Part shown: piece by piece, positions 37,565 through 46,127 of the stretch
Numbering within the stretch: position 1 is the stretch's first letter
Layout: each line of letters begins with the position of its first letter
Source: Echinicola vietnamensis DSM 17526
GTDB lineage: Bacteria; Bacteroidota; Bacteroidia; Cytophagales; Cyclobacteriaceae
Length of the DNA: 64,000 bases
Direction of reading: 5' to 3'
Assembly (NCBI RefSeq): GCF_000325705.1
Contig: NC_019904.1
Location: forward strand, 5,005,501-5,069,500
Notes under the pieces: model-generated
Seen by the model: the letters and a program-made list of their open reading frames with translations, nothing else
Told to the model about the DNA's origin: nothing
Database searches by the model: none
Program-made: the position numbers and the translations under genes

Positions 37565-39136
37565 CTAATAGTCCAATGGCTTGACAATAACGGTCAAGAT
37601 CGACCGGGCGGGAATATCAAAAGTATCACCTTCCAGCGCCATGGGCATGAGATCGAAATCCTTTGAGGTAATAAAGGCTTGTTGGGCCATTACGGCCTTG
37701 CCGTCCACTGCCAATCCAGCGGCTACGGCTTCCGGGCCTGAATTGACCAGGACATATACCATTTCATCTTGTGCCGGGGAAGAAAATGCTGATGCCAACA
37801 AATGGGAAGCTTGCTCTTCATTTCCGCTAATGACCACTCCCTTTCTTTGATAATTTGGACGGATAAAACGGCTGTAATTTCCCAGTGCCCAGAGCATTTT
37901 GCTTTCATGGAAGTCTCCGTCCTGCTGATCGTAATCGATATAAATGAGCCCGTCTTTATAATCATACGGTGAAATCGCCAACCACCAATGCCAAGCGGAG
38001 GCGTTGGCCACGGTAAGGTCATCATGGATGACCCTGGCCATGTAAAGCGCCGGGTCAATTCCCAAATCCCTTCCATTTCCTTCGATCTCACCACCGTTAT
38101 CGCCCAAGATGCAATATTCGCTCATCCAATACGTCATCCCGGCTATTTTGGAAACGGTCCGATGGAGATTTTGGCGTTGCTCGACGGCAGCATGATGGGG
38201 TGATGTGGTAAAATAACTGTGCCCGGATATGGCATGCCCGACATGGTCAAGATCCCCAATAAAATACTCGGAATCTTCATCAAAAAAGGCTTCTATTTGC
38301 TTCCCTCGGCCAGGCTTGTCGGCTGTTTCATACAGGTAATTGATCTTTCCCGCTTCTGCCACATCGATTTTAGTCGACAGTCCTGCTGCTGTCAGGGATG
38401 CGTCCAAGCTTTTTACGATACCGGCAATATCCACATTGTAAAATGGGGTTCCTTCCTGCCCCCCATCCGACCAATCCCATTGGGGCTCATTGACCGGACT
38501 TACATAATCCACCTTCAGCCCTTTCCCTTCCAGGCCTTTGATGACCTTGGCCAAATACTGGCCAAACGCATTATACTTCTCCTTATCCAGGTTTGGGATC
38601 CCGTCATCTGCATATGCCTTCCCATTTTTGGTCATATGGACTGGTGGACTGTTGGGAAATACCAATAAATGGGGAACGTCATATGCTTGGGCCGCCAAGG
38701 CAAACCATACCTGTCCTGCCTGCTTGTTCCAGTCATATTGCCCATCCGGTCCCAAAAAGGATGCTGCCCTTCTCCATTCGTCCCGGATCCCACTTTCATC
38801 CCCTTGCCCTGCACTTCCTGCTCCGATATTGAACCGCCAAAGCGACAGCCCTATTCCTTTGGGACGGCCCTCTTGATCAACTTCCCTGCTGAACAGCAAT
38901 TCTGCCATGGCTGATTTTTTTGGCGCTGGCCACTGGCCTACAAACTGACATGACCATGCGTCCGAGGCACCAAAATGTGCAATGGTCTGAAAGGTTTCAT
39001 CTTGTTGGACATCAACCATTATTGACTGGCTTTTCTTTGGTTCTTTACGGTATTGTTTGCTTTCTGATCGGCAAGAACTAAGCACCACTACCATGATTAG
39101 CATCCTGAAAATGCAGTTTGATTGATATGTTCTCAT
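37565..39136 (-). CDS. GH30-family glycoside hydrolase lipoprotein
   Basis: 523 residues; lipoprotein signal ending VLSSC (Cys22). (beta/alpha)8 barrel with GH30 features: IAHFGASDAWSCQFVG near the start, SPVNEPQWDW carrying the acid/base Glu, and TYWMSEYC with the nucleophile Glu, followed by the beta-sandwich domain common to the family (YVLVNSGPEAVAAG to the end). The sequence looks closest to the endo-beta-1,6-galactanase-type branch, but specificity is inferred. It stands alone, separated by 290 bases from the metal operon promoter, and is not part of the PUL at 6-23 kb. Confidence 0.85.
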   Translation of the reverse strand: MRTYQSNCIFRMLIMVVVLSSCRSESKQYRKEPKKSQSIMVDVQQDETFQTIAHFGASDAWSCQFVGQWPAPKKSAMAELLFSREVDQEGRPKGIGLSLWRFNIGAGSAGQGDESGIRDEWRRAASFLGPDGQYDWNKQAGQVWFALAAQAYDVPHLLVFPNSPPVHMTKNGKAYADDGIPNLDKEKYNAFGQYLAKVIKGLEGKGLKVDYVSPVNEPQWDWSDGGQEGTPFYNVDIAGIVKSLDASLTAAGLSTKIDVAEAGKINYLYETADKPGRGKQIEAFFDEDSEYFIGDLDHVGHAISGHSYFTTSPHHAAVEQRQNLHRTVSKIAGMTYWMSEYCILGDNGGEIEGNGRDLGIDPALYMARVIHDDLTVANASAWHWWLAISPYDYKDGLIYIDYDQQDGDFHESKMLWALGNYSRFIRPNYQRKGVVISGNEEQASHLLASAFSSPAQDEMVYVLVNSGPEAVAAGLAVDGKAVMAQQAFITSKDFDLMPMALEGDTFDIPARSILTVIVKPLDY

Positions 39137-39378
39137 CTTTGGTTTTCCTCAGGGTTATGATTTACTTCTCCATTTTTATAGCGCAAGGCAGGCAATTTTT
39201 TCAATATAACGTTTTCCTTTTATTTATTCCCCCTTTGATTTCGGGACCGTAGCTTGTGTAATGACAGACATCCCTGGCAAATGGTGTAACTTCCTTGGCT
39301 TTCAGTCCTCTCAGTACACTGATCGCCCTTCATTCCAAATGTTTTCACCGAAATTATGGCAATTCTCTCATAGAACCA

Positions 39379-39386
39379 TAATTTTG
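39379..39386 (+). promoter_or_regulatory. Likely -7 element of proB
   Basis: TAATTTTG fits TAnnTTTG, 23 bases before the chosen ATG. No good -33 element was seen. Confidence 0.4.
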
Positions 39387-39409
39387 AACTGTTGATAAAA
39401 CATGGATTA

Positions 39410-40201
39410 ATGGAAAATTTGAGTAAAAAACCGAGAAAGATCGTGGTGAAAGTAGGCTCCAATATGCTCACCAATCATAAAAACCGCATCATGGATACCG
39501 TCCTCCAGCATTTGGTAGGACAACTGGCGGAACTCTATGAGGACAATATCATGCCCATCCTGATCACTTCCGGATCGGTAGCGGCAGGCATGGAGGCCAT
39601 GGGGCGGGAACTAAGCATAAAGGATGATGCCGTGCGCAGACAGATTTATTCATCCATGGGCCAGCCAAGGCTCATGCGCCATTACTACGAGATATTCCAA
39701 CAGTACGGCATCCGTTGTGGGCAGGTGCTGGCCACCAAACGGGACTTTTCTCCGGGAAAGCACCGGGAAAACATGATCAATTGTTATAACGGGCTGATCG
39801 CCTCGGGCATTGTTCCGATTGCCAACGAGGACGATACCGTTTCCCTCTCCATGTCCGCTTTTAGCGACAACGATGAACTGGCAGCACTCGTGGCAGAACT
39901 GTTGGAGGCGGACATGCTGATATTCCTTACCCATAAGGACGGGGTGTTCAATGGACCTCCCGATGCAGCACATACCGAGGTATTGGAAGAGGTGAAAATA
40001 GATGAAAAAACCGAACAGTATATCCACGATAAAGGAGATCCCAAAACCATTGGCCGAGGAAACATGGCCTCAAAGCTCAAAATGGCCAAAAAAGCAGCCA
40101 GTAAAAATATAGCCGTCCACATCGCCAACGGCACCACACCAAATGTGTTACTGGATATCGTCAATGGAAAACAAATCGGAACCAGGGTCATGGCCAACTG
40201 A
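39410..40201 (+). CDS. proB: Glutamate 5-kinase without PUA domain
   Basis: 263 residues from the ATG at 39410; a TTG at 39392 would add six but the ATG fits the family start better. It phosphorylates L-glutamate to glutamyl 5-phosphate, the first step of proline synthesis. Amino-acid-kinase fold motifs: RKIVVKVGSNMLT, ILITSGSVAAGMEAM, NEDDTVS, FSDNDELAALVAEL, LLTHKDGV-type strand (IFLTHKDGVFNG) and GRGNMASKLKMAKKA. Shorter than E. coli ProB (367) because the C-terminal PUA domain is missing, as is common in other phyla. proA is not adjacent. Followed by a strong terminator, so monocistronic. Confidence 0.94.
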   Translation: MENLSKKPRKIVVKVGSNMLTNHKNRIMDTVLQHLVGQLAELYEDNIMPILITSGSVAAGMEAMGRELSIKDDAVRRQIYSSMGQPRLMRHYYEIFQQYGIRCGQVLATKRDFSPGKHRENMINCYNGLIASGIVPIANEDDTVSLSMSAFSDNDELAALVAELLEADMLIFLTHKDGVFNGPPDAAHTEVLEEVKIDEKTEQYIHDKGDPKTIGRGNMASKLKMAKKAASKNIAVHIANGTTPNVLLDIVNGKQIGTRVMAN

Positions 40202-40259
40202 ACCGATAGCACCTCCCCTTTCAAGCTTTGAAGAAGACAAAAAGGTTCTATTAAAGTAC

Positions 40260-40300
40260 AAGCCCTATTGTGGACCAACCGTTTCGCAATAGGGCTTTTT
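40260..40300 (+). terminator. Terminator of proB
   Basis: AAGCCCTATTG (40260-40270) pairs with CAATAGGGCTT (40287-40297), followed by a T-run. 59 bases after the proB stop. Confidence 0.88.
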
Positions 40301-40427
40301 AAATCCCCTTATAATCAAAATCGGCCTGATCAAATCACACATTTTAGTCGGGCATAGGATAATTTCGCCAGTATCCATTACTTTTTACCCCTTAAATAAA
40401 TTTATTAAAAATTAATCTAAATAATAA

Positions 40428-40480
40428 TTGTAATAATAATCTTAAGGCTATATTTTTGCAACAAATTAGATTAAATCTAA
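40428..40480 (+). promoter_or_regulatory. Promoter with Fur-like 7-1-7 operator for the TonB-receptor operon
   Basis: TTG at 40428-40430 and TATTTTTG at 40451-40458 are spaced 20 bases apart, as in Bacteroidota promoters. Immediately downstream lies the perfect palindrome TTAGATT-A-AATCTAA (40466-40480), over the expected transcription start. A second ATTAATCTAAAT half occurs near 40411. The operator is of the size and symmetry expected of a Fur/DtxR-type repressor, and the operon content supports iron control. Confidence 0.65.
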
Positions 40481-40573
40481 ACAAAAACAATAATCATCAG
40501 CATCATGCATTTTTCACGTGTGGCGCTATACTGATTATTTTTTCTTTGCTAAGCATCGCTAATAAAGCTTCGG

Positions 40574-43024
40574 ATGAAAACATTTCTACCGTTAGGGAAA
40601 ATATATTTTTACACGGCCTTGTGTATGCTGATGTCCGGATTACCTGCGGTAGCCCAGACCATTCCGGCCACGACACTAAAAGGAAGGATCTTTGATACCG
40701 AAGAAAGTCCGGTTCCGGGTGTCATCGTCAGGATCAAGGACAGTCCGCTTACGGCCATATCTTCCCTGGATGGCAGTTACCAGATCACCGACATCCCAGA
40801 GGGGGAAGTGGAAGTGCTGCTTTCCTGCCTGGGCTACCAAGACCATGCGAGCAAGGTCTCCATCGAAAAAAACAAGCCCACAGTTCATTTGGATTTTGCG
40901 CTAGAGGAATCCATGACAGAGCTTGATGGCGTCATCATAGAAGGTCAATCGGTAAAAACGGAGATAGAAACCAAAGGGTTTGCCGTGGAAGTGGTGGAAA
41001 CGGACAAGGCAGCCTTACAGTCTGTCCAGACCAATGACCTGCTCAACAGGACCGCCGGCATCCGTGTCCGTCAAAATGGGGGCATTGGCTCTAGAGTGGA
41101 CTATAACCTGAACGGCATGTCGGGAAATTCGGTGCGGATCTTCATTGACGGTCTTCCCATTTCTACCTACGGTCCCTCTTTCAGCCTGAACAGCATTCCT
41201 CCCGCGCTGATCGAGCGCATCGAAATCTACAAGGGCGTGATTCCGGCACACTTGGCTGATGACGCCCTGGGAGGTGCCATCAATGTGGTGCTGAAAAAAG
41301 GAGCTGTCAACAGCCTTATGGCCGCGGTTTCGTATGGTTCGTTTAACACGCTGCAAGGCAACCTTAACGCCGTCTATAGGGACAAACGCTCTGGATTCAC
41401 CACCAAAATATCAGGATTTTACAATTACTCCGACAACGATTATGAGGTCTGGGGGAAATTTGTCCGTAATATTCTCCCCAATGGTCGCTACGACTACGTG
41501 CGGGCCAAAAGGTTTAACGACAGTTACCGGTCCGTTGGCGGGAAATTCGATATCGGCTTTACCGATGTCAAATGGGCCGACCAGTTTTTTATCAGCTACA
41601 CAGGATCGGATGATTATAATGAAATCCAGCACGGCACTTACATGTCCATCCCCTACAAAGGACGTTTTACGACTTCCCAGTCAAATGTATTCGGGCTGAC
41701 CTATTCGAAGGAAGACCTATTTACCAAAGGATTGGCAGTTAACTTCAATGGCTCCTTCAGCAAACGCGCCGAAGTGGTCACCGATACGGTGAAATGGAAC
41801 TACAATTGGTTTGGGGAAATAAGTTTGGATCTGGATGGCGAACCTATCCTGAGGCCAGACGGTGCCCAGCAAGGCGCTCCGACCATCAATCATATCGACA
41901 GGAATGTCAGTACTTTTCGTGCTGGCGCACAATATGAGCTCCACCCGCAGCACAAATTAATTTTCGGGCAATCTTTTTTCAACATAGACCGTTTTCAGCA
42001 AGATGAAATGCGAAATGCGGTAGAACGGCAATTTGTCGGCACAAGGGACCTCCAAAAACACATTACCTCGCTGGGTTACGAGTTTAACCTGATGCACTCC
42101 CGGCTCAAAGGCAACGTTTTCGGGAAGTATTATGTCCAAAACATCGAACGAATGGATCCCATATTGGTGGAAGGACCAAACGGATCGGAACGCCAAGAGG
42201 ACCGGGTTACCAGCTCCAGGAATACCACGGGCATGGGGATGGCCTATTCCTTCAGGGCCTGGAAACAAATACTTTTTCTTGCCTCCGCAGAACAGGCGGT
42301 AAGGATGCCTTCTGAGGGAGAGATCTTTGGCAGTCCGGGGGACAATATCGTCGAAAACCTGAGCATCCGACCAGAGATCAGTAACAATTTGAACCTCGGT
42401 TTTAAACTAGGTGAATTCAGGAAAAACGCCCATGAATTCTCCTTCTCCGGATCAGGATTTATCCGTGACACCAAGGACAAGATCATCCAGCAGATCAATC
42501 CGCGCATCAACGACGCAGTGCAGACCAATCCATTTGAAAACCTGGGACGGACCAAAGCCATTGGCTTTGAAGGCCAGGCTACCTACTCCTATAAAAAGGC
42601 TTTACGGGCAACGGTGAATTTTTCACGGTTCAATTCAGTCTTCAACACCAAATATGACCCCAATGGCAACCTTTACGAAAAATTCGGGCAGCAAATTCCA
42701 AATGAGCCTTACTTTACCATAAACAGTACACTGGAATATACCCTCAAGGATGTCTTCCAGCAGGGTTCATCCTTAAGGCTATCGCATTATTTCAGCTTTG
42801 TGGAGAGGTTCTATACCACGTGGCTGGAAATCGAGGACTTCAGGACCCCGCGACAATATGTCCATGACCTGGGCGCCACCTATACCCTGCCCAACCAACG
42901 ACTTTCCATCAGTGCAGACCTACGGAACGTGTTTGACAAGCAGGTCTATGACAACTTTGCCGTCCAAAAACCCGGCAGGGCCTTTTACCTCAAAATCAAT
43001 TATGCAATTCACAACTTTAAATAA
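40574..43024 (+). CDS. TonB-dependent outer-membrane receptor, iron/siderophore type by context
   Basis: 816 residues. Signal peptide (~1-28, ending PAVAQ), carboxypeptidase-like regulatory domain (~33-115, LKGRIFDTEESPVPGVIVRI), plug (~130-235: LLNRTAGIRVRQNGGIGS, IPPALIERIEIYKGVIPAHL, DDALGGAINVVLKKG), then a 22-strand-size barrel ending NYAIHNFK. It takes up a ligand across the outer membrane with TonB energy. The operator upstream and the DUF4374 and PepSY genes downstream are the usual company of iron-chelate receptors in this phylum. The exact ligand is unknown. Confidence 0.92.
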   Translation: MKTFLPLGKIYFYTALCMLMSGLPAVAQTIPATTLKGRIFDTEESPVPGVIVRIKDSPLTAISSLDGSYQITDIPEGEVEVLLSCLGYQDHASKVSIEKNKPTVHLDFALEESMTELDGVIIEGQSVKTEIETKGFAVEVVETDKAALQSVQTNDLLNRTAGIRVRQNGGIGSRVDYNLNGMSGNSVRIFIDGLPISTYGPSFSLNSIPPALIERIEIYKGVIPAHLADDALGGAINVVLKKGAVNSLMAAVSYGSFNTLQGNLNAVYRDKRSGFTTKISGFYNYSDNDYEVWGKFVRNILPNGRYDYVRAKRFNDSYRSVGGKFDIGFTDVKWADQFFISYTGSDDYNEIQHGTYMSIPYKGRFTTSQSNVFGLTYSKEDLFTKGLAVNFNGSFSKRAEVVTDTVKWNYNWFGEISLDLDGEPILRPDGAQQGAPTINHIDRNVSTFRAGAQYELHPQHKLIFGQSFFNIDRFQQDEMRNAVERQFVGTRDLQKHITSLGYEFNLMHSRLKGNVFGKYYVQNIERMDPILVEGPNGSERQEDRVTSSRNTTGMGMAYSFRAWKQILFLASAEQAVRMPSEGEIFGSPGDNIVENLSIRPEISNNLNLGFKLGEFRKNAHEFSFSGSGFIRDTKDKIIQQINPRINDAVQTNPFENLGRTKAIGFEGQATYSYKKALRATVNFSRFNSVFNTKYDPNGNLYEKFGQQIPNEPYFTINSTLEYTLKDVFQQGSSLRLSHYFSFVERFYTTWLEIEDFRTPRQYVHDLGATYTLPNQRLSISADLRNVFDKQVYDNFAVQKPGRAFYLKINYAIHNFK

Positions 43025-43050
43025 TTTTTAACCAATTAATCAATAGGAAG

Positions 43051-44385
43051 ATGCTCAGGACTAACATGCTAAAATCCAAAATTCTTCATATGGGAGCCGT
43101 TGTGGCGGCCCTGTCACTGACCAGCTGTAACAACGAAGATGATCCCACACCCCAGCCCGAGCAGAATGCTGACCGATGGGTGACCGTCGCCGGCGCACTG
43201 ATGGGCGATAGTCCGGGTGACGGAAACGGCGGTACCAAAATCTACGCGGTGAGTTATGAAGACGCCATCAATCCAGAAATCGAAATCGACGTATTTGACA
43301 ACGGGGAACCAGTCAAGTCCAACCGTACGGCAAGGCTGCAAATATCAGAAGACGGAAGCACCTTGTTCAATATTGCCTATGGTGGTGAAAATGGCGGGGA
43401 ATTTTCCAAATTTGACGTCGCAGGAGGTTCCAGCTATGTCCAGCAGGACGTCACCGTAAACATTTCCCAGTATGTCGGCACAGCTCCCCGATGGAGCAAA
43501 TTGTACAATGGGGACCAAAACGGGATCGCAGTAAACGTGGCCAATATTGCAGCAAACAATGCTGCGGAAAACTCCACGGAGCCTTTCCAATATTACAGAG
43601 GTACCGCGACGGTACTTGATGTGGACCTCCAAGATGTGCTTATCAGGGCTACTAAAGACTATGAAATTCCGCTAACGGAAGAAGAAGAACTGGCCGGTCA
43701 CTGTATCTTCAGACTGGATGCACCAGTGCTGAACCAAGCCGGTGACAAGCTGCTCATCGGAACGTGGATGCGCAAATATGACGTGGCCACTGGTGAGCGG
43801 GAAAGTGAATGGGATAGATTGGGCACCAAAACAGTCGTGGTAGATTATCCTTCTCTGGAAAACCCAACGATCATCACCTCCACACAAGCAAACGGAGACT
43901 GCTCTGGCTACCGCAGCAATGTCAACCAGTTGGCAGAAGACGGCAGTATTTACCAAGCCACTTCCCGCGACACCGACGGATCTCATATCCTGAGAATCAC
44001 TCCTGAGAATGAATACGACAATACCTTCGCCCTGAGCTTGGACGAGGCCCTGGGACTGAACGACGTCTATGTGGACGCTTGGAAATATGTCAACAATGGC
44101 ATTGGCTATGCCATGATCAGACATGGAGAGGAAGACCAAGGTTATATCGCGAGACTGGACCTAAACCAGCAAACGGCATATTTGGTGAACGAAATCCCAG
44201 ATGATCCTGATGTTAGGTTTAACCAATTCCAAGGTTTTATGGTAAGTGGCAATGACCTATTGGTTCCGGTTTCTCCACTTGGCAAAGATGGGAATATTTA
44301 TATCCTCCACAGCCAAACCGGAGAGGTATCTGTAGGCGCCAAACTGATCAACAAGCCGGGCAACCATTTTATCGGAGCCTTTTAA
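43051..44385 (+). CDS. DUF4374-family lipoprotein
   Basis: 444 residues, lipoprotein signal ending LSLTSC (Cys25); a nearby ATG at 43066 is also possible. It has repeated beta-propeller-like strands (TARLQISEDGSTLFNIAYGG, GYIARLDLNQQTAYLV, GNIYILHSQTGEVSV) and ends FIGAF, matching the DUF4374 group. These genes recur between TonB-dependent receptors and PepSY proteins in Bacteroidota, so a role as surface ligand-binding partner of the receptor is plausible but not shown. 26 bases after the receptor gene. Confidence 0.82.
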   Translation: MLRTNMLKSKILHMGAVVAALSLTSCNNEDDPTPQPEQNADRWVTVAGALMGDSPGDGNGGTKIYAVSYEDAINPEIEIDVFDNGEPVKSNRTARLQISEDGSTLFNIAYGGENGGEFSKFDVAGGSSYVQQDVTVNISQYVGTAPRWSKLYNGDQNGIAVNVANIAANNAAENSTEPFQYYRGTATVLDVDLQDVLIRATKDYEIPLTEEEELAGHCIFRLDAPVLNQAGDKLLIGTWMRKYDVATGERESEWDRLGTKTVVVDYPSLENPTIITSTQANGDCSGYRSNVNQLAEDGSIYQATSRDTDGSHILRITPENEYDNTFALSLDEALGLNDVYVDAWKYVNNGIGYAMIRHGEEDQGYIARLDLNQQTAYLVNEIPDDPDVRFNQFQGFMVSGNDLLVPVSPLGKDGNIYILHSQTGEVSVGAKLINKPGNHFIGAF

Positions 44386-44428
44386 GGTATCAAATCGGTT
44401 CCCCACGCGGGGATTTATCCAAATCATT

Positions 44429-44468
44429 GACCTTGTTTTCCTATTTCATGAAAAGGGGAAACAAGGTC
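44429..44468 (+). terminator. Hairpin between DUF4374 and PepSY genes
   Basis: GACCTTGTTT (44429-44438) pairs with AAACAAGGTC (44459-44468). Only a short T stretch follows, so it probably attenuates rather than fully stops transcription into the PepSY gene. Confidence 0.65.
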
Positions 44469-44580
44469 TTTCCTACGTAAAGCAAAAATGCTATTTAGGA
44501 ATACTGAGATGGGCAAATTGACCCAGAGACAGTCATGATCCCTATCCAACCACTTCACCGGCAATCAAACTATCAAAACA

Positions 44581-45837
44581 ATGAAGGCAAAAAAGCAAAA
44601 AACCACTTGGCAAAAGGTCAGAAAATTTTTCAATGATATCCACCTTTGGGTGGGATTGGCCAGTGCCCTGGTGCTCATCCCCGTTTGCTTTTCAGGGACC
44701 ATCTATGTCTACAACACCGAGCTCCAGGAAATGTTCAGTGCCCACCTCCATCATATAGAAATACAAAACGGTAGCAGCAAAAAAACCATAGAATCCCTCC
44801 TGCAATCCCTTTCCGCACAGGTGGATGGAGACATCACCGGTGTTTCTGTACCCCATGACCCGCAAGGTACTTTTCAATTTACCGTCAGGGAAAAAGACAG
44901 CCGGAGCAGGTTCGGGACATCTTATTATATGGACCCCTACACAGGTAAAATTGTCGGTACTTCGGAAGAAAAAAATGCTATTGCAGGTTTTATGCGAGAC
45001 ATGTTCAGCCTCCATCGCTGGTTGCTCCTGGACAAAATCGAAGAGCCGTTGATCGGAGAACTCTCGAATCGAAAACTGGGCAGCTATATTACCGGTACGG
45101 CCACCATCCTCTTCACCTTAGGTGTCCTCACGGGCATCGTGATCTGGTTTCCCCAAAAAGTAAAAAACTGGAGGCAAGGCCTAAAACTAAAACTGAACGG
45201 CAGTTGGAAACGAGCCAACCACGACCTTCACAACACACTGGCCTTTTATGCCTTTTTCATCCTGCTGATCATGGGGCTGACCGGGCCACAGTGGTCATTC
45301 CCCTGGTACCGCACGGGGCTGCAAAAGACTTTGGGTACCTATCAGGAACCTTCCGGCAGGGGTGGTGGACACGGAAGACCTTCTCCTTCCAACGAAAAGG
45401 AAGAACAGCCCGAAAAAACCCTATCGCTCCTTCCCTACCAAGAATACCTTGACGTGGCAGACAAGCACCTTGACTACACGGGTGATTACCGGATCAGCTT
45501 CCCCAAAAACGGTAACGACCTGGTCGAGATCCAAAAGAACAAAACGGGATTCTTTGCCCCTGCGGCAAGTGACCGGATCAGCCTTGAGCCTGCCACTGCA
45601 GCGGTCTCTGACATCCATCGGTTTGCTGACCAGCCCTTTAATCAGCGGGTGGCACGATCCATCAAGGCCCTTCACATCGGCTCTGTGTATGGTGGATTCT
45701 CCAAATTGCTGTACTTCATCTCCTGTTTGATCGCCACCAGCTTGCCCATTACCGGCACCTTGATATGGATCAACAAAATGAAGAAAAAGCCTTCCCGAAA
45801 AACCAAGAAAAAACCACAAGCCGTGGCGGTTTCCTAA
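44581..45837 (+). CDS. PepSY-domain inner-membrane protein (iron-uptake associated, PiuB-like)
   Basis: 418 residues. Four hydrophobic helices: ~22-45 (LWVGLASALVLIPVCFSG), ~165-190, ~210-235 (LAFYAFFILLIMGLTG) and ~380-402 (LISCLIATSLPITGTLIW by position). PepSY-like periplasmic loops lie between (TSYYMDPYTGKIVG), with a second long loop containing LPYQEYLDVADKHLDY. The family is linked to iron-siderophore handling, possibly reductive release in the inner membrane. Third gene of the operon, separated from DUF4374 by 195 bases with a hairpin. Basic C-terminal tail rich in Lys. Confidence 0.88.
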   Translation: MKAKKQKTTWQKVRKFFNDIHLWVGLASALVLIPVCFSGTIYVYNTELQEMFSAHLHHIEIQNGSSKKTIESLLQSLSAQVDGDITGVSVPHDPQGTFQFTVREKDSRSRFGTSYYMDPYTGKIVGTSEEKNAIAGFMRDMFSLHRWLLLDKIEEPLIGELSNRKLGSYITGTATILFTLGVLTGIVIWFPQKVKNWRQGLKLKLNGSWKRANHDLHNTLAFYAFFILLIMGLTGPQWSFPWYRTGLQKTLGTYQEPSGRGGGHGRPSPSNEKEEQPEKTLSLLPYQEYLDVADKHLDYTGDYRISFPKNGNDLVEIQKNKTGFFAPAASDRISLEPATAAVSDIHRFADQPFNQRVARSIKALHIGSVYGGFSKLLYFISCLIATSLPITGTLIWINKMKKKPSRKTKKKPQAVAVS

Positions 45838-45869
45838 GCGGAAATCCTGATCACAAAGTGATTTTTATT

Positions 45870-45918
45870 GGAATATGGGAAGGGGATCATCCCAACCACG
45901 CTTCCCTTCCCATATTCC
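45870..45918 (+). terminator. Strong hairpin terminator after the iron operon
   Basis: GGAATATGGGAAGGG (45870-45884) pairs perfectly with CCCTTCCCATATTCC (45904-45918). A moderate T-rich tail (TTTGGTTTT) follows. 33 bases after the PepSY stop. Confidence 0.8.
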
Positions 45919-46127
45919 TTTGGTTTTGCGCTTATCAGTTGATTTTTTCATATACCACTCGGCCAGGTCCCGAAACGAAACCTTCGTTCCATAGAGGATT
46001 CCCCTTCCCTATACTTTCATGCATCCCTAAAAACTTCCCGCTTCCAAGGCCCAGCAATTTGCTCAACTCCCTAAAATCCTTTATTTTAATACTTTAGCAC
46101 AAACCCAGCACCTAAAGGACACGACCA

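Noticed and set aside
40456..40695. 79-codon plus-strand frame at the TonB-receptor promoter
   Set aside because: It overlaps the operator and the receptor start in another frame and has no plausible start site or family match.
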